Positions 37,190-48,206 of a stretch of 64,000 nt of DNA are shown here, one piece after another. The position numbers and the translations under genes are program-made. The notes below the pieces were generated by a model. That model saw nothing but the letters and a program-made list of their open reading frames with translations. It was not told the origin of the DNA and did no database searches. Origin of the DNA: Ovis canadensis. Its lineage: Eukaryota; Chordata; Mammalia; Artiodactyla; Bovidae. The first letter of the stretch is position 1, and each line of letters starts with the position of its first letter. The DNA lies in the NCBI RefSeq assembly GCF_042477335.2, contig NC_091255.1:45052501-45116500 (forward strand), in the 5' to 3' direction.

Positions 37190-37305
37190 CTGAGGTTTAT
37201 TATGGGCTTATGCTTTACATTTTTCTCATTGACATCTTCAAACAACCCTGCAAACGGATCCTATCTTTACGCAAGAGGAGACAGGCACAGAAAAGATGTG
37301 TGTAG
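37190..37305 (-). repeat. MIR fragment
   Basis: TTATTATGGGCTTATGCTTT ... CGCAAGAGGAGACAGGCACA. Confidence 0.6.
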
Positions 37306-37309
37306 AGTC

Positions 37310-38170
37310 TACACCCTCCACAGTGTGGGGCCTCCAATACCAGGAGCTTAGGATGGGGCTGTGGGCAGAGGAGAGGACAGGGATGGAAGCTGAGGGACTT
37401 CCCAGGGGCAGCTTGGGTATGATGACGTAGGCTGGCGAGGGAAGAGTCTGGTGGCAGAGAGCCCAGTTAGGAGGCTGTTGCAAATAGATCGTGTGTGAAA
37501 TGAGGAGGGTGGGCCCAGAGACTTGGTGGCAGAGGTGATGGAAAGAAGGGGACGTGTGAGAAAAGTTGCTCTGAGACAGATTCTGCTGGGCCTGGTGATT
37601 GTACAGGAAGAGGGTAGAAGCAAGCATGACAGAGAATTTCCAGGCCTGGCCAACCAGATGAGTCTGCAGAGAAGCCAAGTGTTTGATTCAGAGATTCAGG
37701 CATTTGGATGAGTGAAGGGACCTACATTCTAGGTCTGAGTGCTCCAGCAGGCAGCCAGACACTCTGGTTTCCCTCCATGCCCCTGCACAGGTGTATCTCC
37801 CTGGGGCCCAGCCAGGGTGCACAGGTGAAACTTGCATATATGCAGATATATGCAAATGAGAGTAACTCAGCCTGGGCCCTGAGCCAAGAGCCAGGGGAGG
37901 AGAAGGGCCGCCCTCATCCTGACTCACCCTCTGACACTCCGCCTGGAATGCCACTTCCCCAGCTGGGCTTCCTCAAACTTGGGGAACTTGCTCCTGGAAT
38001 CACCCTAAGCTCAGGCCCTGAAGATCACAAGCCCAGGAGACTGGGGTGCTGAAATTGGGGACTGTTTTAATCAGAGTAAGGCTTTATTCTGAACCCTCTT
38101 TGCAAAATGGTGGCAAGGGGGCGGTGGGGAAGAATACCAGGGTAATACGACCTTTTAGGCATAAACCTAC
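37310..38170. other. Flank, no gene seen
   Basis: One octamer motif ATGCAAAT (37850-37857) lies within CATATATGCAGATATATGCA. Otherwise unremarkable. Confidence 0.5.
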
Positions 38171-38179
38171 ATGGCAGTC

Positions 38180-38410
38180 CCCAAAGCATTTTCCTATCTA
38201 TAACTTCCTTGGGGCCTCATAGTAACTTGTGAAGTGGATGATTTATTAGACCCATTTTATAGATGAAGACACTGAGGCCTGTGTTGTGAAGTGCCTTGCC
38301 AAGGAAAGGCTATGCCTTGCCACAGCCACTTGACTGGCTAGTGTATACAGAGCTGGATTTCCAATCCAGGCCTCTGACTCAGTGCTCTTTATACTACCGT
38401 ATGGTTTGGT
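38180..38410 (-). repeat. MIR
   Basis: TTTATTAGACCCATTTTATA and GATGAAGACACTGAGGCCTG in reverse MIR order. Confidence 0.78.
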
Positions 38411-38754
38411 GATGGGCTGAGGGAAGGGGAAGCTGATTCTGGATGCTGAGGTTTCGTTTGGGGACCTCCTGGCACTCAAGTATCCAGACAGTCATGGGAA
38501 AGACTCCCCTAAATCCTCTTGGTCTTCAAGAAGTTCTCATTGAAGAATTCCTTGTTAGTAAGCTTTTGATTTTAGATCTGAGGTCACACCCCTTCCATCT
38601 GGCTGGAGCACGCACTCCACTTCCAGCTCCTTCAAAACTCACTGCAATTCAGTACTTTCTTTTTAAGCACTTACTAGGTACTGCTCTGGGAAGGGCACAG
38701 TGGGAGGTCAACCTCGGTCCCATCAAATAGTGAATCTGGCCATTTCTATGTATC

Positions 38755-38812
38755 AAGTCCATAGGGTCATGAAAGTTGGACATGCCTGAGCACGTGCGCA
38801 TGCTCACGTGTT
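38755..38812 (+). repeat. Bov-A SINE fragment (3' part only)
   Basis: AAGTCCATAGGGTCATGAAA and GTTGGACATGCCTGAGCACG correspond to the end of a Bov-tA/Bov-A monomer; the rest is missing. Confidence 0.6.
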
Positions 38813-38819
38813 AAAATGG

Positions 38820-39180
38820 TGATTAAATATACAAAGAAGAGTGAATTAAAATACACATTTGTACACAGTTAAGGAATGATTAGAAACTAGGTACCCAGCT
38901 CAAGAAATAAGACTCTCCTAGGTCCTCAGTACCCCACTGAGGGACCCTCTGGACTATAATCCTCTCCTCCACTTGGGTATTCCAGGTTTTGTGATAACAA
39001 CTTTCCTGCTTTTCCTTAGTTTTATCACCTATATCTGGTTACTTTCACCTGTTTGTGAACTTTGCATGAATGGAATCATACTGTACGCACGATTCTTGCT
39101 TTCCTCACTTGACCATCTGTAGATTCTAAGACATCTTCCCCTATACTGTACCCACCCTTCTGGCAGCATTGATCCTCTCA
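38820..39180. repeat. Probable old L1-type fragment
   Basis: GTGAACTTTGCATGAATGGA followed by ATCATACTGTACGCACGATT resembles old L1 3' regions. Family assignment is uncertain. Confidence 0.4.
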
Positions 39181-39419
39181 GATGCTTGCAGGGGGTGGGG
39201 GGGGGAGTTGCTGTGTGAGGACAGGGATGGGGTCTTTTGCTTCAGGGAACACAGTATCCAACAAAGGGACAGGCACATAATAAGTGCTCAGTGTCCAGGC
39301 ACTGAATGAGTAAGTGAAGATGAGTGAAATGGTGTACCTCTGGTTACATTAATGAGAGATCTCAGGGGCAGGGGTGATATAGGAGACCATATTGTCCCTC
39401 CCTACTCTGCCACTGCTCC

Positions 39420-39645
39420 TCAGAGAGCAGGGGCTGTGAATGGCAGCTGCCTAGATTCTGGTCCTTTTCATGGCTTAGCCAGGAAAGCACACTTTATTGA
39501 CCTGGGCAAATAAAACTTCCCTGTGCCTCAGTTTCTTCACCTGTGAAATGAACATAATAATAAGCCCAACCTTATAATGTTGTGAAGTTGAGCAAATTAC
39601 CCTGGTACATAGATGGTTCACATATGTTAGCTCCCCTTCCTCTTT
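39420..39645 (+). repeat. MIR
   Basis: GTGCCTCAGTTTCTTCACCT ... GAAATGAACATAATAATAAG ... TTGTGAAGTTGAGCAAATTA. Confidence 0.78.
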
Positions 39646-39989
39646 CTGTTGGTTCCTTTAGCTCACCCACTGGCATGTGCCTGTCCCCATCACTAAATCT
39701 TTCTGGAAGGTATTAGAGCCAACTTGATTATAAAGCTTATGTTCCCAGAGGACTCGGTGATGACTGAAGATTTCACTCCCAGGACCAAAAGCTCCTGTAG
39801 GGCAGAGACCCTGCCTTCCCCAGCTCCTCATCCTCATGCCATCTGGCACTGTGCTCTGCATTCCCAGATGCGCAGGGAGACATTTCATCTCCAGCTAGTC
39901 TAGGAGCCACCCTCAGCTCCTCCTAAGGATAGGAATGCAGGTGAGGGTCTGTCCCTTGGTAGCGTTAGAACTCTTTCCCACTGAGGATC

Positions 39990-40140
39990 TCGGCTAATCC
40001 TTATCATCTGGTCAGGTGGGGCAAGTGTTGCCATCCCCATTTCACAGATGAAGAAACCAATGCTCAGAGCAGCCCAGGGCCATGCCCAACATTGCACAAC
40101 CAGCATGTGAAAGGGCTGGGATTGGAATCCTTGCATCCTG
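39990..40140 (-). repeat. MIR
   Basis: CCATCCCCATTTCACAGATG and AAGAAACCAATGCTCAGAGC, ending GGGATTGGAATCC. Confidence 0.75.
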
Positions 40141-40654
40141 ACATTGAGGCTCTCTGGGTTTTTCCAGAGCCAGAGTTGATGGGAGTCAAGACTTAAAGAG
40201 AATTAAGATAACCAGCCCCACAGAAAATGGGCAGTGAGCTGTAAGAACTGTCTGTGAAAGTGTGAAAGGACTCAGACTGATTCTGGGTGATTTTTAAGGC
40301 CAGAATACTGAGAACCAAATGGAAGTTGGAGGAATGTATATTTAGGTTCAATATAAGGAAGACATTTTAAATAATTAGAGCATTCCAAAAGTAGCACATT
40401 CTTCACCTCTGTCTTAGGCACCAACTCCCTCTGCCTTGTGTGGTGAGATTCTCAGATCTAATTTCTTCTGTTGGAATAAGGCATTCTGGGGAACAGGTTT
40501 ACCTCTCTTTGAGTTTTGCTTCCTCCAACCTGTGTGTGTACAGTCCATCCTCAGTAAGTATTAGAGAGTTCCCATGGTTGGAGGCATCAGGCAGAGTCTA
40601 GGGGATTGCGCTGTAAGATTTGACTGAGAACTTGGCTTCCAGAGCAGGTGGCAG

Positions 40655-40805
40655 TAAGTTTGAATCTGAGTTCTGCTACTTGGAACAGTAGCCTCATTTT
40701 TCTCAACTGTAAAATGGAGTTAGTAATACAAATCATTAAACTTGTTGTAAGGATCAAATGACACCCTGTATGTGACTAGCTGAGTGCAGCCGAGCCTGTG
40801 GAATG
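40655..40805 (+). repeat. MIR
   Basis: TTGAATCTGAGTTCTGCTAC, TTTCTCAACTGTAAAATGGA and TTGTTGTAAGGATCAAATGA. Confidence 0.78.
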
Positions 40806-40809
40806 CTGA

Positions 40810-42300
40810 TGACGCAGCTTTTTGATGATGTGGATGCTTGAGGGGCTGCACCAGAGGCTGGAGAAATGGGGCAGGTCCCCGCAAATGTCCCTCCAATTTG
40901 ACAGCATATGATTCTTCTATGAGCATCAGGAGAGGATCTGAGTAGAAACCTGGAAGTAGGTTGCCTCGGTGGAGGAAACTGAGTTCAAAATAAACAGAAC
41001 CCCAATTCAGAGTCCCCAGGTACTTGAAACTGTCCTGTGGACTTTTCCTACCTTGCCCTGCCTGCCACCCCCGCACTTAGGCAAGCCCTCAGGCCTGGGG
41101 TGGGGATCTCGTGGTACCTGGTACCTGGAAAAGGTAAGAGTCCCCAGACCACCCTGGAAGCCCACCCTCAGCCAAGCACAGGTCCCAAGTTCTGTTTCAG
41201 CGGTCACCTTCCCTAACCACAAGCCCTTCACTGGCCCAGGCCTCTAAACCAGCCGGATGCCATGGCTACCCAGGGAGGGTGACTGTTGCTCCCGCTTGCT
41301 GGGCACCCCAGGCCAGAAGAGGCCTTCGGCAGTCTCTGGAGTAGTCCTTGGCCTCCAGTGCTGCTGCTCCTCGTTGTTCCATAGTTCTGAGAGCTGGAAA
41401 GCACTAAGGAGGCCCCCAGAGCCAGTGGGTCTTCCATTCCGGAATCAAGGTCTGGACTGGACCTAGTAATATTTACATTAATGAAATAATTCCTTCCCCA
41501 CTGCCTACCATGAGAAGCTGCTTTGGCCCAGCTCCCTTTCCCTTGTGTTACACATGGAGAAACTCAGCCCTAGAAGGGACTTGACTGGACCAAGATGACA
41601 TACTGGAGCTGGACAAAAGCCTGGTTCTGTGGCCCCTCGTACAGGATGTTTTCCACCCAAGCTGCCTGTCGAGGTTCACTCCTTGTGAGGTAGGGGGGAG
41701 TTGACACAGAAGTCTTTCCTGAGTCTGTCCCCGACACTACCCTCAGAGGTTGTGTCAATTACACGAGCGCCACACACCCTCCTGGAAATGGTCACTGAGA
41801 AGAATGAGACTGAACGGTCTTGGACTTGCTGGGGGCCTCCCTAAGGTCAATGTGTGGGAGCAAATTGGTGTTTGGGATTAGGTCCATAGAGGGTCATACA
41901 AGTACGCATTTGGAAATAGCCGTTACACTAGTGGACAGTTTTGGTTTGATTTACAATAACCTCTCTCTTCAACAGCACCCAGCACAGCACCTGGCACACA
42001 GGCTAAATGATGGCATGTGGAATAAATGGATGAGGTTTAATGCTGATTGGACCATCAGCATCTCCAAAGCTACATGCCTCTCCCCTCGGTGGCTATGGGT
42101 ATGGAGACTCAGCAAAGCCTGAAGAATGAAAATAGTGGGCACTCAGAAGAGAGGATGGCCAGGGAGATACAGCCAAGAGAGGGGTTCAGCTGGCGGCTGT
42201 GAATCGGACACTCCCATTCCCATAGCAGAGCCTAACTCCCGCCAGGTCTCAGTCCCAGAGGGTCCATGGGCAGAGTGGGTCTCCATGATGGTGTTTGCAA
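40810..42300. other. Flank, no gene seen
   Basis: A MIR scrap at about 41545-41600 and an AT-core patch (AGTAATATTTACATTAATGA) at about 41466-41500. No convincing exon. Confidence 0.5.
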
Positions 42301-42314
42301 TATGGGGATGTGAG

Positions 42315-42745
42315 CCTGTGACTAGTGTGTAACTGAGACTGCATGTGTGTGGCTCTTTGTGGCTTGGGCGTGGCTCTGCGTTGTGTGCTGTGTGGCTGTG
42401 GGCTGCATGTGGCCATGGTGTGGCTGTGTGTTTGTGTGACTATGTGGGTGGAAATGGGCATTGCCTGTGTGATACTGTGTGTGCCTCTCAGAGGCTGGCT
42501 CTGGAGCGCTGGGTGTCAGTGTGTGTACGTGGCTGTCTGTGCAGCTGTGTGCTCGCCTCTGGGAGGAGACAGCTGTCATGGGTGTACATGACGGTGTAGG
42601 ACTCTGTGATGTTATTCGAGTGTGCCTTCTAGTCTGGCTGCGTGATGGTGAGTGTTTATGCTTGGTGGGTTACATGCCCTCAACTGTGTGTCACTGTGTG
42701 TCCCTCGGGGACTCAGTGTGTCACTGTGTGTGACTGTGTGTGAGA
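42315..42745 (+). repeat. TG-rich low-complexity tract
   Basis: Degenerate TGTGTG/TGGCTGTG units run for over 400 bases (for example GTGTGTCACTGTGTGTCCCT). This explains the long Cys/Val-rich open frames here. Confidence 0.75.
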
Positions 42746-42749
42746 CAGC

Positions 42750-43305
42750 TTGCCCCTCAAACCACCTTCCTTGAGCAGCTTTGATGTGGTTGTTTCTCGG
42801 GGCCATAGGACGCCAGTCACACTCCTGAGGACTTCAAAAGATGGCTGTCCTTTCTGTCAGCTGGGGAAAAACCCATTTCCCCTCACCCTTACCCTATCCT
42901 CTGCCTGTAGTAGGGGCCTGTTTGTTTTCCTATTTGTACTGCCTAGGGTGAGTTCATGGCAACAACTGACTCACCACTCTTTCCAAGAGACTTGGGGAAG
43001 GAAATCGGGGTTGCTTGGCTGGGGCCTCTGCCCACTAGCCCGGAGACTTTCAGAGCAGGGCCAGGGGGGACATCGGGGTCCATTCTGGGCTGTGTGAGCA
43101 CAAGCCATTCACCCTCCCCAAACCTGCAAGGCCAAGGAGTCTTCTTTCCCAGTCATTGTCTGGTGGCCAGTCTCCTACCTCAAATAAGTGGCCTCTCTCC
43201 TTATCTAAAAGTTCTCCCTTCCCTTTGCCAAGGTCGATTAAAAAGAAAGTTGGAGCTCTGGAGGGGCCCTTGGCATCTCCCTGGGAATCAGAGTCACCGC
43301 AGGTA
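42750..43305. other. Flank, no gene seen
   Basis: No repeats, exon signals or motif clusters were recognised. Confidence 0.4.
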
Positions 43306-43364
43306 ATCCAGGCTTGGTCCGGTAGAGGCAGCAGCCGGGGTGGCTCGCCTCAGCAGCACCGTTT

Positions 43365-43383
43365 GGGCGCCCCCTATGGGCAG
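43365..43383 (-). promoter_or_regulatory. CTCF-like motif, reverse
   Basis: The minus strand reads CTGCCCATAGGGGGCGCCC, two mismatches from CCASYAGRKGGCRS with the strongly conserved AGGGGGCGC half intact. It sits in a small CpG cluster (43310-43480) and faces the forward motifs at 2.05 and 3.70 kb. Confidence 0.55.
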
Positions 43384-43486
43384 AGGCTGCCCAGGCTGAA
43401 GGGGGCGGAGCTAGAGGCCCGCACGGTTTGACGGGAGAGACACAGTCGCTGTCTCGGAGCCGGAGCCGGGGAGTCTTCAGCGGGAG

Positions 43487-43744
43487 TCAGAACCCTCCAA
43501 CACACAGGCTCTGAGAAGACGGACAACGAGGATTCAAACTATCACTCCCTGGGCCAGGAGGAGAGTCATGTTCTGAGTCTGAGGTGGAATCAGAGAAGGC
43601 TTCTGGAAAGGACTGAGGGAATTGATGCAGGCTGGGAGGGAGAGTGCGTCCCGGGGACCGACAGCTGGGAGAACTGGGGTGGAACAAATCTAGGAGGTGA
43701 GGTGATCGGGAGGAGGCTGAAATGGCATAACCCTCATGTGACAT
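43487..43744 (-). CDS. Unexplained small open frame, 85 residues (hypothetical)
   Basis: I do not recognise it. The minus-strand frame starts at an ATG in strong context (CCCACCATGT), begins MSHEGYAISASSRSPHLLDL and ends SLCVGGF. It contains a serine/acidic patch, FSDSTSDSEHDSPPG, reminiscent of casein-kinase-2 target regions, and is rich in Ser and Pro. The frame stays open upstream to 44059 (190 residues, also ATG-initiated). No domain, signal peptide or membrane segment is visible. It lies next to a small CpG cluster with a CTCF-like motif. It may be a chance frame, a microprotein or a terminal exon; coding status is unproven. Confidence 0.15.
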   Translation of the reverse strand: MSHEGYAISASSRSPHLLDLFHPSSPSCRSPGRTLPPSLHQFPQSFPEAFSDSTSDSEHDSPPGPGSDSLNPRCPSSQSLCVGGF

Positions 43745-44194
43745 GGTGGGGGGCAGGGGAGGGGACTCTGGCTGGGCCCTGTCCGTGTGGCAGAGGAACT
43801 CTACCTGAACAGAGAATCTGTGGATAGGAAGTCCCTGCTGGCGTCTACCTGGTGTCCCTCCGGCTGCAGCTAGCATAGAGCACCCGAGTCTCCCAGGAGG
43901 GAGCTCAGAGGCTGTTCCTCGCCACACTTTCCCCAGCTCTAGCTTCGGGAGCTGAGACCCCAACCTTACTCCCAGCCAGCTTGCCCAGGCTGCTGACCAT
44001 CTTGTCCCCACATGCCCCTGCCAGGCTCTTACCAGCCAGTGATGAAAACTTCCCCCCATTCCTGCCCTCCTCAGCCGCTGCCTTGGAAGCTCACTCCACA
44101 GAACCTATCCCTCCACTCTCCTGACCCTGGCCTGAAACTCCCCCACTTCAAAGTTAGAGGTATTTGGGCCACCCTCCTGGAGGAATTGAGAAGA

Positions 44195-44290
44195 GCTTCA
44201 GACTAAGTTAAGGGGCCAGGCTTTAGGGGACTCACTGGGCAAGGCGTTTAGCCTCAATTTCTCCATCTTCAAAATGGGGCTAATGGCCCC
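44195..44290 (+). repeat. MIR fragment
   Basis: GCCTCAATTTCTCCATCTTC followed by AAAATGGGGCTAATGGCC. Confidence 0.65.
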
Positions 44291-44805
44291 TGCCCTGCTG
44301 GGCTCCCAGGGTGGGTGTAGGGAAAGTGCCAGTGAGCTCATGGGTGTGAAGGCCCTGGTGAGCTGTAAATAGTCTGGTGCTCGTGGGAGGGAGGGAGGGA
44401 AGGAAGCTGTGTTATTCCAGCTGGGCCTGGCTGCCTGCATGGAGGGCTTGGCCAATGCAGGGCTGGGGACTGTGAGGGTCTCTTGCCAAGTACTGGAAAG
44501 CAGGGTATTTAAGCCCAGCACTCCAGTGAGATCTGGGTGTAGGTAAGACTCTGCAGAGGCCGCATCAGGGACGAGTGCCAGGGTGACAGCAGCAGGGACT
44601 GCTGAGCGCTTTGGGCAAACCATTTGGACGGCTTTGGGAAGATGGGTAAGAAGCCTGAGGTCACTGGCGACATCATTCAACCTCCCTGACATCCCTGCTT
44701 CTCAGGGGAGGAGGACAAAGATGCGACCTCTGTCCCTAAGCTCTGGGGATAGGAGGCTGAAAATGTTAGCTAGCAAGAATTCAGGGGATTAGCTGTGGTT
44801 TTTTC

Positions 44806-44897
44806 TGGTTAGGAAGATTCTGGAGCTTCAGCCAGCTTTTCAGGAGGGTCTTGGTTAGGAAGATTCTGGAGCTTCAGCCAGCTTTTCAGGAGGGTCT
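44806..44897 (+). repeat. Perfect 46-base tandem duplication
   Basis: Two identical copies, 44806-44851 and 44852-44897, each starting TGGTTAGGAAGATTCTGGAG and ending CAGGAGGGTCT. There are no differences between copies. Confidence 0.95.
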
Positions 44898-45124
44898 TGC
44901 TGTATCTTTCTCTTGTCTCACAGAGAGAAGTTTCAGACCCGCCTCTTCCAGAGGCGAACCAGGGCCTTCCCCTAGGTACCCTTGTCCCCTCCAACCCATC
45001 TGCCTACTGACTCCCTCTACAGAGTCACCTTAGCCTTCCCCTCCTGAGCCTTTGAACAGGCTACCCTCCCCATTCTGGAATTTCCTCCCCCAGAAAATAC
45101 CCTCCTCAGCCTCAGATCGAGTCC

Positions 45125-45270
45125 TGCCCTTGTCAATTTCTTGCCAGGTGACCCCGGTCAAGTCACCAAACCTCTTTGAACCTCAGTCTTCCCGCCTGTA
45201 AAATAGGGCTAATACTACCTCCCAGGGAGGTGAGAATGAAGAGGTAACGCATAAAGCCCTGAGCCTACTT
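45125..45270 (+). repeat. MIR
   Basis: CAAACCTCTTTGAACCTCAG, TCTTCCCGCCTGTAAAATAG and GGTGAGAATGAAGAGGTAAC. Confidence 0.75.
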
Positions 45271-45884
45271 CCTGTCCCTAGTGAGAAACTCAACCACCTT
45301 CACTTTTCCCAGCATCCTTTGCAGTGCCTCAGTTTGCTTTATACACTGATTTGCCTTATTTCTGGCTTTGTAACAAAAGACAGACATAAGCTGAGAGCTT
45401 ACTATATGGTTAGCACCATAGCATGCTCAGTTGGGGAGGGATCCAGAAAAGGTTCTCTGCTCACCTGGAAACATTTTCTAGCCAGGGTGGGCAGCTGACA
45501 TCCATATACATGGAGCATCCAACCACTCTGACAGTGCAGCTATCACAGGACCAAATGAAGAGCAGGATTGTGCAGGAGGCAGAGAATGGCCAAGGCAGGG
45601 GTGGTTTGAGGGACTTTCTGGAGAAGGAGGCCCTGCAGAGTTAGTATAGCAGACAGAGGGCATAGCAGAAAGATGACCATGGTGTACTCAGTGGGGACAC
45701 AGGAGTAAAGAGAAAGTGTGGGAAATGTGAGTGAAGACTGAATTAGGATCACGCCAGAAGCTGGAGACCCTTAACAGCCAACTCCTAAGGTACGTAGAAG
45801 GACTTAGGTCGGACATAGTAAGAAACAGGGTGCCAAGGCAGGGGAGCCTGAACAGGGAGGAAGGTTAGAAGGGAAGGGGTGGGC

Positions 45885-46390
45885 TGCCCAATTATTAAGC
45901 ATCAGCTGTATTCCAGATTGTGGCTAAGTGCTTATTGTCTGTTTTTCTATTTAATCCCCAAGCAACCTGGTGAGATACACATTGATTCCCCACTTTATAG
46001 ACAAGGAAACAGAAACTTGGACAAGTTAATTAACCTCCTCAAGGTCACAGCGGAGAAGGCAACGGCAAACCACTCCAGTATTTTTGCCTGGAAAATCCCA
46101 TGGCAGAGGAGCCTGGTGGGCTGCCATCCATGGGGTCGCTAAGAGTCGGACACGACTGAGCGACTTCAGTTTCACTTTTCACTTTCATGCATTGGAGAAG
46201 CGAATGGCAACCCACTCCAGTATTCTTGCCTGGAGAATCCAAGGGATGGGGAAGCCTGGTGGGCAGCTGTCTATGGGGTCGCACAGAGTCAGATACGACT
46301 GAAGCGACTTAGCAGCAGCAGCAAGGTCATAGAATTAAGGAGAAATAAAGCAACTAAGCTGGCTAACTGCAGAGTCCATGCACTTCCTGG
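45885..46390 (-). repeat. MIR interrupted by a SINE
   Basis: CACTTTATAGACAAGGAAAC ... CCTCAAGGTCACAG, then after the SINE AAGGTCATAGAATTAAGGAG ... GCTAACTGCAGAGTCC. Confidence 0.78.
46051..46322 (+). repeat. Bov-A2 SINE (dimer) nested in the MIR
   Basis: Two monomers joined by TTCACTTTTCACTTTCATGC, ending in an (AGC)n run. Target-site duplication AAGGTCACAG (46041-46050) against AAGGTCATAG (46323-46332). Confidence 0.94.
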
Positions 46391-46952
46391 CTAAACCCAG
46401 TTTCCCCCAAAGAGGATGGGGGTCAGCATTGGGCAGGATCTTTCTTCCTCTCCTTGCCCCCACCAAGCCCTTGGTGGAGTTTGTTTCATAGACTGGGACT
46501 GTGTGGGGCCAGGGTGGATACAGCTGCCTTGGCAGACTGGTTTTCCATTTGCTTAGGGGATGTGGAGGAGGATACGGGACCACTGATGTCTGGTCACCGT
46601 ATAAGGAGGAGGAGTCTGGAGGGCCCGGGCTGAGAGGGAGCAGGGGTGACTGGGTGTCTGGGCCCCCTGGCCCAGGAGGAGCAGGAGGTTGTTGACAGAA
46701 CCGAGGAAGCCACAGCAAGTTGTAGAAAGAATGAGAAGTCCGGTTTGGAACACACTGAGCCTGACACACTGGGTCCAGCCGAAAAGCCCCAGCTTTGGAG
46801 CCCAGCTTGAGCTCAATGCAGAGGCCTGAGCTTGAAGATTTATAAGCATTCTTTTCTGTCCCCTCCAGACTGGTGATGCCCAGGGAAAGGTGACTATGTT
46901 GCCTCTTTCCCTGGTCTCCCCACTGGCCCTTAGGGTAGGGTCTGGGAGTCAT
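46335..46952 (-). CDS. Unexplained open frame, 205 residues from ATG (hypothetical)
   Basis: I do not recognise it. The frame is open for 265 codons (to 47132), but its first true ATG is at 46952, starting MTPRPYPKGQWGDQGKRQHS. Later parts read NRTSHSFYNLLWLPRFCQQP and then a Pro/Ser-rich stretch. The last residues derive from the remnant of a MIR, which argues against a conserved C-terminus. No domain is visible and splice sites are only weakly suggested. It is most likely chance in moderately GC-rich DNA, but it is the longest frame in the window outside CpG islands. Confidence 0.12.
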   Translation of the reverse strand: MTPRPYPKGQWGDQGKRQHSHLSLGITSLEGTEKNAYKSSSSGLCIELKLGSKAGAFRLDPVCQAQCVPNRTSHSFYNLLWLPRFCQQPPAPPGPGGPDTQSPLLPLSPGPPDSSSLYGDQTSVVPYPPPHPLSKWKTSLPRQLYPPWPHTVPVYETNSTKGLVGARRGRKILPNADPHPLWGKLGLARKCMDSAVSQLSCFISP

Positions 46953-47162
46953 TTCAGGAAGGAACCAACTGGCAGCTCCACTCACCTTGGCCCCTTCTCC
47001 CCTCCCCGTCCTCCCCCAGCCGTTTGATGCCTGGAAGCCAAAAGACCAACTCCGCCCTCTACCTGGGGCCTTGCTTGTACTGACCCCGCCAGCACTTGGG
47101 TTAGCTCTGTGTGTGTCTCTCCCCCAGGTCACTCATCTCCTTCAGTAGAAATCTCTTGAGTG

Positions 47163-47331
47163 GGAACTTCCCTGGCCGTCCAGTGGTGAAGGCTCTGAGC
47201 TCCCAATGCAGGGGGCCCAGGTTCGACCCCTGGTCGGGGAACTAGAACCCATGTGCAGCAACTAAAGATTCCATGATGAAGATCAAAGGTGCTGCAACTA
47301 GGGCCCGTCACAGCCAAATAAAAATTAAAAA
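47163..47331 (+). repeat. CHR-type SINE with a perfect 16-base duplication
   Basis: GAACTTCCCTGGCCGTCCAG, a B box GGTTCGACCCC, and an AAATAAAAATTAAAA tail. Duplication AGAAATCTCTTGAGTG at 47147-47162 and 47332-47347. It is inserted in an L2/MIR-type repeat that resumes as CCCACTACACCAGGCCTTGT. Confidence 0.94.
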
Positions 47332-47434
47332 AGAAATCTCTTGAGTGCCCACTACACCAGGCCTTGTGCTGGGCCTTAAGAACATAGCCATCCTCAGAAA
47401 ACTTACGTTCTAGTGGGGGAGATAGACAGTAACC

Positions 47435-48085
47435 AAGATATTAGAGAAACTCATTTTAGCTAGCAATTATGCTGCGAGGGAAAATAAAGCTGAGGTGTGA
47501 AAACAGGGATGGGGCTGCCAGAAGACACAGGGACACTATTGTAGATGGTGGCCACCTAGGAAGGCCTCTAGGAAGAGGACTTTTGAGCTCTGAATGACAA
47601 AAATAAAGGTGAAGGGAAGAGCATTCTAGTTGGAAGGAGCAGCCAATACAAGGGCTCTGAGGCGAGGTAGGGGGTAAACCGGAGGCAAGTGTTTCTGTGC
47701 GAGAAACAGCAAGAGGGCTGGGAGGCTGGTGTGAAGTGAAAGAGGGGAAAGGGGAAAATGAAGTTCCAGGGTGAGAGGGGCCTGGCTGGGGTGGGGCCTT
47801 GTGGAGTTGCCATATTATTTTGAACAAGGTGGAAGGGCATTGTAGGGCTTAAAGCAGAGGAAAGACTCTCTCTGGTTGCGTGGATATAGATCCCTTGGCT
47901 GAGGGGGTGAGTGCTGAGATCAGTCAGGGCCATTTCTCATCCTTCTCTAGGATCTCAATGCCCTATAGCCCCCAGACACCTCTATGCATCTGCAGACATG
48001 TCCCAGGGAACATTCCAGAGGTGCTGCTTCCATGTATTGTCTCATAATGAAAAAAGTCCTAGGAAAGATTTTGGGAGACCTCAGT
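47435..48085. other. Flank, no gene seen
   Basis: Ancient L2-like wording (GGAAGGCCTCTAGGAAGAGG) is recognisable, but the limits are unclear. Confidence 0.4.
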
Positions 48086-48097
48086 GGAGTGACTTGG

Positions 48098-48206
48098 AGG
48101 AGGAAATGGCAACCCACTCCAGTATTCTTGCCTGGAGAATCCCATGGACAGAAGAGCCTGGAGGGCTACAGTCCATGGGGTCACAAAAAGTCGACTAACA
48201 CACACA
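48098..48206 (+). repeat. Bov-tA SINE fragment
   Basis: GGAAATGGCAACCCACTCCA through CTACAGTCCATGGGGTCACA, lacking the tRNA-like head, with an ACACACACAC tail. Confidence 0.88.

Noticed and set aside
40641-40654. Possible CTCF site AGAGCAGGTGGCAG
   Set aside because: The right half is good but the essential CC of the left half is missing; it lies inside a MIR.
42343-42733. Cys/Val-rich open frames
   Set aside because: They are translations of a degenerate TG-rich tract.
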